Shown here: positions 27,616-36,394 of the stretch, in pieces
Layout of the letters: every line of letters starts with the position of its first letter
Numbering within the stretch: position 1 is the first letter of the stretch
Source of the DNA: Kineosporia aurantiaca JCM 3230
GTDB taxonomy: Bacteria > Actinomycetota > Actinomycetes > Actinomycetales > Kineosporiaceae
Length of the DNA: 64,000 nt
Assembly: GCA_000719025.1 (NCBI GenBank)
Contig: JODP01000020.1
Span: 109,064 to 173,063 of the forward strand
Direction of reading: 5' to 3'
Notes under the pieces: model-generated
The model's input: only the letters and a program-made list of their open reading frames with translations
The model's database searches: none
What the model was told of the DNA's origin: nothing
Program-made: the position numbers and the translations under genes

Positions 27616-28839
27616 GTGAACCACGAGATCAGAGTGCTGACCGATGCCCAGGAGATCGGCCGGTCGCTGGATGTCTTCCTGACCGCCATGGTCGGGCTGC
27701 CCCGGGCCGACCCGGACAAACAGCACGAGTTCATGGAGCCCGGCCGCACGGTCGGCGCCTACGTGCCCACGCCCAGCTCGCCGGACCGGCTGGTGGGCAC
27801 GGCCAGCGCGTTCACCAGCTGGATGGTGGTGCCCGGCGGCAAGAAGGTGCCGCAGGCCGCGGTGACCGACGTCGGAGTGCTGCCCACCCACACCCGTCGC
27901 GGTCTGGCCAGCGCGCTGGTCCGGCACCAGCTGGAGCAGTGCCTGGGACGCCGCGAGGTGATCGCCAGTCTGCGGGCCAGCGAGGGCACGATCTACGAGC
28001 GCTGGGGCTTCGGCATCGCCAGCAACGTGGCCGCGGTGGAGATCTCGGTGCCCCGGGCCCAGTTCCGCGAGGGGGTGCCGATGGGCGGCGACGTCCGGCT
28101 GATCGACCTGCGCGAGCGCTCGGCCCAGGACCTGCTGGCCCGGATCTACACCGGCGCGAACTGGGTCGGGGCGATCGACCGGCCCAGCTACTGGTGGCGC
28201 GCCCGGGCGCACATGCGGCAGCTCAGCTCCGACCACTACTACGCGGTGGTCCACGGGATCCCCGGGCACGAGGACGGTTTCGCGATCTACATGCCGGAGG
28301 ACACGACCGCCTGGTTCCGCTCCACCGACCGCGGCATCGTGGTCGGCGACTTCGTGGCCAACACCTCCCGCGCGCACTTCGGCCTGCTGCGCTACCTGCT
28401 CTCGATCGATCTGCTGCAACGGGTGATCCTCGACCCGATGCCGGTGGACCACTCGATCGAGAAGCTGTTCACCGACGAGCGGGCGGTCGGGGTCCGGGGC
28501 GTGCGGGACGAGACCTGGCTCCGGCTGGTCGATGTGCAGGCGGCGCTGTCGGCCCGCAGCTACCGGACCGGGGCCCAGGTGATCCTCCAGGTGAAGGACG
28601 ACCTGCTGCGCCAGAACTCCGGGCGGTACCTGATCTCGGCCGACGGTGTGGCCCGGACCGAGCAGCCGCCGGACATCACCCTCGACGTGGCTCAGCTGGC
28701 CTGCGCCTATCTCGGCGGTACCGAATTCTGGCAACTGGCCCAGGCCGGCCGGATCGCCGTGCACAAGGATGCCGGGCTGACCGCGGCCGATCATCTGTTC
28801 GGTCTTCGCCGGGCTCCTTTCAGCGGCACGATGTTCTGA
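27616..28839 (+). CDS. Eis-like GNAT N-acetyltransferase
   Basis: Starting at GTG 27616 the protein has 407 residues, the length of the mycobacterial Eis family: two GNAT-fold regions and a C-terminal SCP2-like domain. The acetyl-CoA loop is VLPTHTRRGLASALVRHQL (about 97-115). The SEGTIYERWGFG segment carries the Tyr that acts as general acid in Eis, and the chain ends in Phe, whose terminal carboxylate is the general base in the M. tuberculosis enzyme. Eis acetylates aminoglycosides and lysines; the natural substrate here is unknown. The frame is open much further upstream, but only from here does it match the family. Confidence 0.88.
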   Translation: MNHEIRVLTDAQEIGRSLDVFLTAMVGLPRADPDKQHEFMEPGRTVGAYVPTPSSPDRLVGTASAFTSWMVVPGGKKVPQAAVTDVGVLPTHTRRGLASALVRHQLEQCLGRREVIASLRASEGTIYERWGFGIASNVAAVEISVPRAQFREGVPMGGDVRLIDLRERSAQDLLARIYTGANWVGAIDRPSYWWRARAHMRQLSSDHYYAVVHGIPGHEDGFAIYMPEDTTAWFRSTDRGIVVGDFVANTSRAHFGLLRYLLSIDLLQRVILDPMPVDHSIEKLFTDERAVGVRGVRDETWLRLVDVQAALSARSYRTGAQVILQVKDDLLRQNSGRYLISADGVARTEQPPDITLDVAQLACAYLGGTEFWQLAQAGRIAVHKDAGLTAADHLFGLRRAPFSGTMF

Positions 28840-28848
28840 AAAGGCTTC

Positions 28849-28897
28849 AATGAGGGACGCTTGACAGCGCAACTCGCGCTGTCGAGCGTCCTTCATT
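28849..28897. terminator. Bidirectional hairpin terminator
   Basis: A 22-bp stem with only two G-T mismatches and the loop aactc lies between the convergent acetyltransferase and hutH genes. The stem ends are aatga/tcatt, giving a short T-run on each side. Confidence 0.85.
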
Positions 28898-28900
28898 CTG

Positions 28901-30460
28901 CTAGTTCAACCCCGCCACCGCGCCCTTGGCCGCCGCGAGAACCGCACCCGAGCGGATCGCCGCGCTCACCCAGCCGATCTCCGGCGCCAGGAACCGGTCC
29001 GGCCCGGGCCCTTCCACCCCGGTGCGCAGCAGGTCCCGCACCGCGCCGGTGCCCACGGCCGGCTGCAGCGGCGCGCGCAGGTCGAGCGATCGGGCCGCGG
29101 TCATCAGCTCGATCGCCAGGACGTCCCGCAGCGCGTCCACCGAGCGGCGCAGCTTGCGGGCGGCGTGCCAGCCCATCGACACGTGGTCCTCCTGCATCGC
29201 CGAGGACGGGATCGAGTCGGCCGACGCCGGGACGGCCAGCCGCTTCATCTCCGCGACCAGCCCGGCCGCGGTGTACTGGGCGATCATCAGACCCGAGTCC
29301 ACGCCCGGGGTGTCGGCCAGGAACGGGGGCAGCCCGTCGTTGCGCTTGGCGTCCAGATGGCGGTCGGTGCGACGCTCGCTCATGCTCGCCAGGTCGGCGA
29401 TCGCGATCGCCAGGAAGTCCAGCGCGTAGGCCACCGGGGCGCCGTGGAAGTTGCCGTTCGACTCGACCCGGTGGTCGTGCGTGACCACGGGATTGTCGAT
29501 GGCGGCGGAGAGTTCGCGCAGCGCGACCAGCCGTGCGTGTTCCAGAGTGTCCCGGACCGCGCCGTGCACCTGGGGTGCGCAGCGCAGTGAGTAGGCGTCC
29601 TGAACGCGGGTGCACTCGGGACCCCGGTGGCTCTGGATGATCGGTGAATCCTCGAGCAGAACCCGAAGATTCGCGGCCGACTGCTGCTGCCCCGGGTGCG
29701 GGCGCAGCCGGATCAGGTCGGCCGCGAACACCGCGTCCGTGCCCATCAGCGCCTCGACACTCATCGCGGCGGCCAGGTCGGCCACGGTGACCAGCCCGGC
29801 CAGGTCGTGCAACGCCAGCACCAGCATGCCGAGCATCCCGTCGGTGCCGTTGATCAGCGCCAGGCCCTCCTTCTCAACCAGCTGCACCGGTTCGATCCCG
29901 GCCTCCGCCATCGCCTGTGCCGCGGTGGTGAGCGTCCCGTCCGCATCGGTGACCGGTCCCTCGCCCATCAACGCCAGCGCGCAGTGGGCCAGCGGGGCCA
30001 GGTCGCCCGAGCAGCCCAGCGATCCGTACTCGTGCACCACCGGGGTGATCTGCGCATTGAGGAGGGCGGCGTAGGTCTGCACGGTGATCGGCCGGACGCC
30101 GGTCCGTCCGGTCGCCATCGTGGACAGGCGCTGCAGCATCAGGGCCCGGGTCACCTCGCTCTCCACGACCGGACCGGTGCCTGCGGCGTGCGAGCGGATC
30201 AGCCCGGCCTGCAGTCGCGCCCGGGCCTCCAACGGGATGAAGGTGGTGGCCAGGGCGCCGAAACCGGTCGAGATGCCGTAGTGCGGCTCGGTGTCCTCGG
30301 CCAGCGCCGCGATCACGTCGTGCGATTCCTGGATCGCTCTCAGCGCGTCCGCGGTCAGCTCGACCGGGGCTCCGTGCCGGGCCACGGCGACGAGCTCGTC
30401 CATGGTCAGGGGGCCGATGCCGAGCTGGACCGGGGATGTTTCTCGGGGAGTGATCGTCAC
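28901..30460 (-). CDS. hutH: Histidine ammonia-lyase
   Basis: The 519-residue enzyme deaminates histidine to urocanate. The self-forming MIO electrophile comes from the tripeptide at 150-152, here Cys-Ser-Gly in GSLGCSGDLAPLAH rather than the more common Ala-Ser-Gly. Other family landmarks are YGISTGFGALA (61-71, catalytic Tyr), QEDHVSMGWHAARK and AVHGAVRD in reverse order of the usual HAL text. Length is as expected. An aromatic amino-acid lyase or mutase of the same family is possible, but the overall pattern fits HutH. No hutU, hutI or hutG is next to it. It is convergent with the Eis-like gene and shares the hairpin terminator. Confidence 0.9.
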   Translation of the reverse strand: MTITPRETSPVQLGIGPLTMDELVAVARHGAPVELTADALRAIQESHDVIAALAEDTEPHYGISTGFGALATTFIPLEARARLQAGLIRSHAAGTGPVVESEVTRALMLQRLSTMATGRTGVRPITVQTYAALLNAQITPVVHEYGSLGCSGDLAPLAHCALALMGEGPVTDADGTLTTAAQAMAEAGIEPVQLVEKEGLALINGTDGMLGMLVLALHDLAGLVTVADLAAAMSVEALMGTDAVFAADLIRLRPHPGQQQSAANLRVLLEDSPIIQSHRGPECTRVQDAYSLRCAPQVHGAVRDTLEHARLVALRELSAAIDNPVVTHDHRVESNGNFHGAPVAYALDFLAIAIADLASMSERRTDRHLDAKRNDGLPPFLADTPGVDSGLMIAQYTAAGLVAEMKRLAVPASADSIPSSAMQEDHVSMGWHAARKLRRSVDALRDVLAIELMTAARSLDLRAPLQPAVGTGAVRDLLRTGVEGPGPDRFLAPEIGWVSAAIRSGAVLAAAKGAVAGLN

Positions 30461-30633
30461 GGCGTGATTCGACCGCGGCGCGGGCCCGAGGGCAAGGGCC
30501 GGGACCCGGAATCCGTCTCGGTCGGCCGGGAACCCCTGGGAATCAAGTGATCACTGGGATATCCGCCGTTCGGTGAGTCAACCTCCGGCGATTCGGCGGC
30601 CCGGCCCTTCGGCGTGAGTGACATTCTGTAAGG

Positions 30634-31356
30634 ATGTTGTGGCTGAGAGTGAACGGAATCGGCGGCGTTCTGCGGGCCGCGACGGCGTTGTCCGTCGCCG
30701 GAGCGGGACTGGGGGCGTCCCTGATCGGCGCCGCGGGAACGGCTTTCGCCGATTCCCCCGATTCCGGGGTGATCGGGGTCAGTCCGGCCCGCGAGGTGGT
30801 GCAGTTCGCCCCGAACGCCGTGTCGGTCACCTTCAGTACACCGCTGCGGAAGTCCGGCGCCTCGATGAGAATCAGGACGAAGGACGGGGATGTCGGTGAC
30901 GGTGCCGTCTCGACCGGCTCCCGCACCCTTCGTCGAGATCTGGTGACCGGCTCTCCCAACGGGTTTTACACGGTCGACTGGTCGGCCGTGGCGCAGGACG
31001 GACGGAAGCTGTCCGGCACCTTCAGCTTCACCGCGGGCCATCCGAACAACGATCCGCTGATCACCGGTGTCCCCGCGCCGACGCCCTCCGCCTCCGTATC
31101 CAGCGAAACTCCGCCGACACCGGAGGCTTCCCCCACCAAGGACTCGTGGGCGGACGACGGTGACTCGGTTGCCGTGGCTGCTCCGAGCAATGACGAACCC
31201 CCGTCCAACGGCGGCTCTTCCTATGGGTTCCCTCTCGTGGCGATGGCTTTGGGGGCCCTCCTGGTGATCGCATCCGGCCTGGTCAGCCGCCGCCACCGAA
31301 CGTCCGCCCCCGATCGCCTGACGATCCGCACCCGCGGCGGCATCTACTCCGTCTGA
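30634..31356 (+). CDS. CopC-domain-like exported protein with C-terminal TM anchor
   Basis: The 240-residue protein has a signal peptide (about 1-39, cleaved after AFA), a CopC-like beta-sandwich of about 95 residues (GVIGVSPAREVVQFAPNAV, FYTVDWSAVAQDGRKLSG, FSFTAGH), a Ser/Thr/Pro linker, one TM helix (about 202-222) and a short basic tail. The predicted mature N-terminus is Asp-Ser, not the His that binds copper in real CopC proteins, and DGRK replaces the usual DGHP, so canonical Cu(II) binding looks lost. aagg precedes the ATG. It overlaps the convergent gene by 13 bp. Confidence 0.8.
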   Translation: MLWLRVNGIGGVLRAATALSVAGAGLGASLIGAAGTAFADSPDSGVIGVSPAREVVQFAPNAVSVTFSTPLRKSGASMRIRTKDGDVGDGAVSTGSRTLRRDLVTGSPNGFYTVDWSAVAQDGRKLSGTFSFTAGHPNNDPLITGVPAPTPSASVSSETPPTPEASPTKDSWADDGDSVAVAAPSNDEPPSNGGSSYGFPLVAMALGALLVIASGLVSRRHRTSAPDRLTIRTRGGIYSV

Positions 31357-32945
31357 CCTGCCCCCACCCGCTGCTCCTCCTGCTCCGCGTTTCGGGGTAG
31401 GGGGAGCAGTCGCAGTTCTGAGGGAATCCGATCGAGGTCGATCACCCGGCCACTACGGACCACGCAGACGTTCGGGACGCGTTCTTGTACCTGGGTAGGA
31501 CGACGACGTCGCATCGCTCGACCCAGCCAGTTCAGCAGCAGCGTCAGCGGAGAGTGCGGCGCGCGAACCAGAGAGACCACCAGCCAGGCTGAGAGCAGCT
31601 CTACGGGGAGTAGGTAGGTGGCGGCCAGGACGTCTGTCCTAATACCGCACAGGATCAGACCCGTAAACGCGAGCAGCGCGGTTGTGCGGGATGTCCGGGC
31701 GCGGTCTGGGATGGAAGGACCATGTGCCGGCGGACGGACCGACCCCGTGTTGGCGCGCAGCCAGTAGACCGTCAGCGTCCCGGTCCCGATTCCTGCCAAC
31801 CCTCGTCCCACGGTCGCCAGACCGGCTACTAGGGCGGTGGCCTGGTTCACCGCGTCGAGAAACTCGGCTCCGCCAATTGCCGCCAACCCCGTCAACAGGG
31901 GCGCAATGCCCAGCCCCCACAGCCCTTTCCGGTTCGCTGCGGAACGCCAGGCCAGGCCGACCCCGCACAGCACCAGGAGGAGGTCGAACCCGACCGAGCA
32001 TCCCGCCAGGATCCGTGCGGTTGGCCCGGCCGGGAAGGGGATGAAGCTGCCCAGGAGCCCGGCTATGGCGAAGGGGACGCTGAGGACGGTTAGGGCGGTG
32101 AGCGCGGGTAGGTAGGGGGGTGGGGGAGGCGGGGTGCCGTTTACGGGGAGGGGGTCGGGGGTGGCCTTCGTTGGGTCGGTGTCCAGGGCGTCGGTTGAGT
32201 CGAGTGCGTCCGAGGGATCGTTGCTGGGAACCTCGGGGACGTCCGTAGGAACGTTCGAGGACGTGTGTGGTGCGTTCGGGACTTCTGTAGCGATGAGTGG
32301 AACGTCCTCGGAAATCTCCGGGACGTCGTTGAGCGGGAGAGCGTCCTCTGAAACATCCGTCGGGTCGGGAGATGGCACGGCGGAGACCTGAAGAGTGTTG
32401 ACGCGAGGAGCGGTTAGGGGCTGAAGGACGTCCTCGGAGCCGGATGTGGCAGTGGTGAGGACCAATGCTTCGGTCTGAGCGACGTCCTTAGCGAGGTGAA
32501 GGAGAGCACTTGTCGGCACATCGTCCGGCGGGAGGGTGATCGTGGTGGTCTCGAACGTATTGCTTGCTACTTCCAACGAAGGGTGCACGGCGACCCGGGA
32601 GCCGCTGGCCGATAGTTTTTCGGTCTCATCCGCGGTCGACCGACCGGGGGTCGTCCCTTCCTTGCCTCGGGAGCGACGGCTCTTCCTTGCTTTTCCGCTT
32701 TTCTGCGCCTCGCCGGACCGTCGCCCGCCTCGGTTCTTGGCCGTCGGCCTTCGGGTCGAGATCCGCTCGTCCTTGACCACGGCTTCGCCCAGCGCCTCCG
32801 GTTCCGGTGCTTTCGGTTCCGGTGCTTTCGGGTGGTCGGCCGGTTTCCCGGCTTCGGTCGTCCGGACCCGGAGCGTGGCTTCGGCCGCCCGGGTCTGGAT
32901 CGTGGCTTCGGTGGGCCGGGGCTCGGGTTCGGACGCGGCGCTCAT
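31344..32945 (-). CDS. Membrane protein with long disordered N-terminus
   Basis: From ATG 32945 the product has 533 residues. The first 260 or so are low-complexity: Glu/Pro/Ala-rich, then a basic KNRGGRRSGEAQKSGKARKS patch (about 70-100), then Asp/Val/Pro-rich text with repeated D-V-P. After six prolines the last 230 residues hold about five or six TM helices (LTALTVLSVPFAIAGLLGSF, GFDLLLVLCGVGLAW, LLTGLAAIGG, LLAFTGLILCG, LLSAWLVVSLV) and a short cytoplasmic tail. A TTG in frame at 32969 is an alternative start. No family recognised. The gene stands alone between convergent and divergent neighbours. Confidence 0.7.
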   Translation of the reverse strand: MSAASEPEPRPTEATIQTRAAEATLRVRTTEAGKPADHPKAPEPKAPEPEALGEAVVKDERISTRRPTAKNRGGRRSGEAQKSGKARKSRRSRGKEGTTPGRSTADETEKLSASGSRVAVHPSLEVASNTFETTTITLPPDDVPTSALLHLAKDVAQTEALVLTTATSGSEDVLQPLTAPRVNTLQVSAVPSPDPTDVSEDALPLNDVPEISEDVPLIATEVPNAPHTSSNVPTDVPEVPSNDPSDALDSTDALDTDPTKATPDPLPVNGTPPPPPPYLPALTALTVLSVPFAIAGLLGSFIPFPAGPTARILAGCSVGFDLLLVLCGVGLAWRSAANRKGLWGLGIAPLLTGLAAIGGAEFLDAVNQATALVAGLATVGRGLAGIGTGTLTVYWLRANTGSVRPPAHGPSIPDRARTSRTTALLAFTGLILCGIRTDVLAATYLLPVELLSAWLVVSLVRAPHSPLTLLLNWLGRAMRRRRPTQVQERVPNVCVVRSGRVIDLDRIPSELRLLPLPRNAEQEEQRVGAGQTE

Positions 32946-33242
32946 GTGTGACGAAAACCCTTCGGCCAAGGCAAATACCTACGTTTCGACCCGTGGGGGC
33001 CGTGGTCGGCGGGCCGGAGCGAACGGGGCCGTTCCCCACCTGGGTGGGGGGCAAGGCGGGCCGCCGGGGGGCAGCCTAGGGATCGACGCGCGGTAATCCG
33101 TGATCACACAACGGGGAACGGACGAGTAGCCCGGATATCGACCGTTCGACCTAGCTGTCCATTGCCTGCCCTGCCGCTGGCGCGCCGTCCGACTGCGGAT
33201 TCTTGATCCGGGCCTGAGGCAGGATTGTCGGTAGGGCCGGAT

Positions 33243-33875
33243 ATGGTTTCCCGCATGACCCCGGCGCGCGGTGCGATCCGGCTGACCCGATCGGCGATGT
33301 TCTCGCTGACCGCCGTCGGCCTGGCCGTCGCTGCCCACGCCGCGGGCAACGAGCGGGTCAGCCTGCCGGTCGCGCTGGCCTGCGTCCCGGCCGTCATGCT
33401 GGTCGTCAACCTTCTCGCCGGCCGCCGCCGCGGCCCGGTCGCCCTGCTCCTGGCCATGGGCAGCACCCAGGTCGTGCTGCACGTCGCGCTGATGGCCGCG
33501 GTGATGTCCGACGGCTGCCGCATGGTCGGGTCCCACCTGGCCACCGGCGCTTCCCACGCCGCCATCACGGTCGACACCTGCGATCCGGCCATGGGCGGGC
33601 ACCAGGCCTCCGACATCTTCGTCATGTCCCTGCGCATGTTCACCGCCCACGCGCTCGCCGCCGCCCTCCTGGCCCTCCTCCTGGCCCGGGGCGAGGCCGC
33701 CATCTGGGCCCTCACCGGCGCCCTCGGCTTCCGGCTCCGCCTACCCCGCGTGGCCCAGCTCCCGCCCGCGGTCGCCCCACTCCCCATCGTTGCCCGCGAG
33801 GCTCTCCTACCCCGCGCAGACGTTCCTCGGCGCGCCGTCCGGCGGCGCGGCCCACCCCTTCTCGCCCCCGTCTGA
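33243..33875 (+). CDS. Polytopic membrane protein, His/Met/Cys-containing
   Basis: ATG 33243 is six bases after gtaggg and gives 210 residues with four to five TM helices (LTAVGLAVAAHAAG, LPVALACVPAVMLVVNLLAG, GPVALLLAMGSTQVVLHVALMAAVM, FVMSLRMFTAHALAAALLALLLA). The loop between helices three and four has the sequence SDGCRMVGSH, a CDPAMGGHQ and several His and Met, which could coordinate a metal. It ends in an Arg/Pro-rich tail. It precedes the YcnI-CopC pair by 1 kb in the same direction, so a copper link is plausible but unproven. I recognise no named family. Confidence 0.7.
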   Translation: MVSRMTPARGAIRLTRSAMFSLTAVGLAVAAHAAGNERVSLPVALACVPAVMLVVNLLAGRRRGPVALLLAMGSTQVVLHVALMAAVMSDGCRMVGSHLATGASHAAITVDTCDPAMGGHQASDIFVMSLRMFTAHALAAALLALLLARGEAAIWALTGALGFRLRLPRVAQLPPAVAPLPIVAREALLPRADVPRRAVRRRGPPLLAPV

Positions 33876-34946
33876 CCCGCCTCGAGGCTCAGCTGACCCG
33901 CCCATTGGACGGCGCTGCGCCTGGCCTGGCCCGCTCTCGATGGGTTCTGCGCCTAGCTGGCTTGTCCCTGGATCGGCCTTGCACGGGCTTGGTCTGTCCT
34001 GGACCTGCTTTGCGCTTGCCTGGCCTGGATCGGCCTGATGCCTGACCGCCTGTGTCTGACCGGCTGCTGCGTCTGGCAGATCTGCACGTGATCGGGCATC
34101 GGACTGGCTGGCGTTGAGGTCGGCTTGGTGTCGAACTGGCCCGCGTTGGTTGCTTGGTCTGGTGTTTGCGCCGGCTCGCGCTGGTTGGTCTGGTTTCGGA
34201 TGCCTCGCGCTTGGTTGGTTTGGTCTCGGGCCGGCTTGCACTGGAAGGTCTGGTGTCGGACGGCCGGCCCTGCGCTTGGTCAGCCTGGTGTCGGACTGGC
34301 CTGAGCGGACCGGCCGGTGCTTGGTGATCCAGCGTCTGACCAGCCTCGTCTGGCTGATCTGCGTCTGGTCATCCGGCGACTGGACGGCTGGCGGCTGATT
34401 TCCTGGTGCTGGATTGGCCTCTAACCGGTCGAGCCGCCGCCCGGTTAGCCAGCGGCCGGGGTGGACCACAACCTGGTCGAGCCGCAGTTGGGGTCGCCTA
34501 GAGCCGGGTTGGCCCGTGGTCGGGTTGGCTTGCACCCGGCTGACCCCGCCGATGATTGGCCTGATCAGCGCCCCGTGGGTAGCTGGGTGGGTTGGATCAG
34601 CCGGTGTCTGGCTGCTCCGTTCGCTGCTTCCTCGGAAGCTGTGATGGGACGGATCGACTCGGGTCTGGCCGGCCTGCTTGGCGGCTCTCCAGCGGATGCA
34701 CTGGCTCGATCTGTACGTGACCGGGTCTGCTGAACGCCCTATCGGTGCCTTGGCAGATCCGTTGGATTGAACCTGATCCGAGTCCTCCGCCCAGCCCGGA
34801 GCAATAGGCACGATCCACCGAAGCCGAGGCCTTCTTCACCGGCCAGATAGTTCAGTTCCGCTCTTCGGTCCCCGGAGCGGATCGCAAGTCCTCAGTTCTT
34901 CGTCCTGTATTACTGACCTCTTTCGCAGAAAAGAATTCCCACGACA
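33876..34946. other. 1.07-kb gene-free tract with degenerate short repeats
   Basis: No gene can be supported. The + strand is full of cttggt, ctggcc and gtctgg words, with a 30-bp periodicity best seen at 34150-34300. A frame on the minus strand stays open from about 34811 to 33807, but it reads as Pro/Gln/Arg/Ala/Asp low complexity with no domain, ribosome site or start, and overlaps the preceding gene. The last 90 bp (34860-34946) are AT-richer and likely carry the ycnI promoter. Confidence 0.55.
34150..34300. repeat. Degenerate 30-bp tandem repeats
   Basis: The anchor ggtctggtgtcgga, or a close variant, recurs at 34156, 34187, 34217 and 34247, followed by a related copy about 35 bp later. 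The rest of the unit resembles gcctgcgcttggttg. Confidence 0.6.
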
Positions 34947-35747
34947 ATGCCGAAGTCACGTATCCCCCTCGTCCTCCGCGCCGGGGCCGCCCTGCTCGCC
35001 GCGGCCGCGCTCACCATCGGCGGTGCGGCCATCGCCGAAGCTCATGTGCACGTCACTCCGGACAGCACGGCGGCGGGCGGCTATTCGGTGCTGACCTTCC
35101 GGGTGCCGACCGAGTCCGACACCGCCGGGACCGTCGGGCTTGAGGTTGATCTGCCCACCGACACGCCGTTCACGTTCGTTGCGGTGGAACCGATCCCGGG
35201 GTGGAAGGCCGTGGTGACCCAGGGCGATCTGCCGAAGCCGGTTGAGGTGGACGGGACCACCATTACGAAGGCGGCGACGAAGGTCACCTGGACCGCAGAG
35301 GGCAGCACGCAGGTCGCTCCGGGGCAGTTCCAGCAGTTCCTGCTGCAGGCCGGGCCGCTGCCGAAGGAGGGCACGACGGTGTCGCTCCCGGCGAAGCAGA
35401 CGTATTCCGACGGCAAGGTCGTGAACTGGAACGAGCCGACGGTGGCGGGTCAGGAGGAGCCGGAGAGCCCGGCTCCGACGTTCCAGGTGACCGCGGCCGC
35501 GGCGGGCGACGATGACGCAGCGGCTCCGGCCGCGACGGCGACTCCGGCGGCGACCGACAGTGCGGACAGTTCCGACTCGACCGCTCGTTGGCTGGGAGCG
35601 GGGGGCCTGGTGGTCGGTGTGATCGGGCTGCTGCTGGCTGCTGTTGCCTGGCGTCGGCTGGCCGTGCTGTCGAAGGCGCCGGCGGCGGGCGTTTCGCCGA
35701 AGAACAGTGACAGCTCGTCGAACACCTCGCAGGGGAGTGCGGTGTGA
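34947..35747 (+). CDS. YcnI-family (DUF1775) copper-binding envelope protein
   Basis: The 266-residue protein has a signal peptide ending AEA at residue 32, so the mature chain begins His33-Val-His35. An N-terminal His with a conserved Trp (here PGWKAVV or NWNEP) forms the copper site in YcnI proteins. The DUF1775 beta-sandwich spans about 33-175 (HVHVTPDS, FRVPTESDTA, TFVAVEPIPGW). Then follow an Ala/Asp/Thr linker, a TM helix (about 213-235) and a cytoplasmic Ser-rich tail. The stop overlaps the start of the copC-like gene by 4 bp, so they are translationally coupled. It probably binds or delivers copper outside the membrane. Confidence 0.9.
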   Translation: MPKSRIPLVLRAGAALLAAAALTIGGAAIAEAHVHVTPDSTAAGGYSVLTFRVPTESDTAGTVGLEVDLPTDTPFTFVAVEPIPGWKAVVTQGDLPKPVEVDGTTITKAATKVTWTAEGSTQVAPGQFQQFLLQAGPLPKEGTTVSLPAKQTYSDGKVVNWNEPTVAGQEEPESPAPTFQVTAAAAGDDDAAAPAATATPAATDSADSSDSTARWLGAGGLVVGVIGLLLAAVAWRRLAVLSKAPAAGVSPKNSDSSSNTSQGSAV

Positions 35748-36346
35748 TCAGCCGATCCACCCGTTCCACCGGTTCGAAGCGTCGGTACCTGAGCCGGCGG
35801 GCCCGGTTCGGGACCGGGCTGGCCGTGGTGCTGGCCGGAGTGCTGCTCGGGGCCGGCCCGGCGTTGGCCCATGACGTGCTGGAAAAGACCAACCCGGGCG
35901 AGAACTCGACGGTCAAGACGTTGCCGGACGATGTTGAGCTGACGTTCAACAACATTCCGCTCGGCATCGGCTCGGTGATCAAGGTGACCGGGCCGAGTGG
36001 GGACGTCACCGAGGGAAAGACGACGGTGGTGGACCATGTGGTCAGCACCGGTATTGCGCCGGGATCACCGGCCGGCGCGTACACCGTGCAGTGGCGGGTG
36101 ACGTCGTCGGACGGGCACCCGATCTCCGGGCAGTTCGCCTTCACGGCGAAGGCCGGCAACGGAGGGACGGCGCCGACCGGTGGCGCTGACCCGGCGTCGA
36201 CCGCGCAGGCGGTGAACTCCGCGGACCAGGATTCCGGGGGTAGTTCGCCGGTGCTGATCATCACGCTGATCGTGCTCGGCGTTGTGGTGATCGGTGCGGT
36301 GCTCTACCTGTTCGTGTTCTCACCGAAGCGCAGCAGCGAGAGCTGA
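35744..36346 (+). CDS. CopC-domain copper-binding protein with TM anchor
   Basis: This 200-residue protein starts at a GTG inside the GTGA overlap with ycnI. An Arg-rich signal region and hydrophobic core (about 24-42, cleaved after ALA) expose His43 as the mature N-terminus (HDVLEKTNPGE). The CopC fold (43-140) retains YTVQWRVTSSDGHPISG, whose Asp and His, with the N-terminal His, form the Cu(II) site. A short Gly/Ala linker leads to a C-terminal TM helix (about 168-190). It matches the usual YcnI-CopC pairing; no CopD/YcnJ channel is beside it. Confidence 0.9.
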   Translation: MISRSTRSTGSKRRYLSRRARFGTGLAVVLAGVLLGAGPALAHDVLEKTNPGENSTVKTLPDDVELTFNNIPLGIGSVIKVTGPSGDVTEGKTTVVDHVVSTGIAPGSPAGAYTVQWRVTSSDGHPISGQFAFTAKAGNGGTAPTGGADPASTAQAVNSADQDSGGSSPVLIITLIVLGVVVIGAVLYLFVFSPKRSSES

Positions 36347-36354
36347 TTCCGGGG

Positions 36355-36388
36355 CTGCGGCGTCGTCCGAAGAGGGGCGGCGCCGCAG
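36355..36388. terminator. Possible terminator between convergent genes
   Basis: Perfect 8-bp arms ctgcggcg and cgccgcag enclose an 18-nt loop in the 48-bp gap between the copC-like gene and the convergent OmpA-domain gene. There is no T-run, so this is weak. Confidence 0.35.
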
Positions 36389-36394
36389 GCCGGG

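Noticed and set aside
33807..34811. A 334-residue minus-strand frame over the 33.9-34.8 kb repeat tract
   Set aside because: No ribosome site, no domain, Pro/Gln/Arg/Asp low complexity, and it overlaps the end of the preceding gene; I cannot support it as coding.
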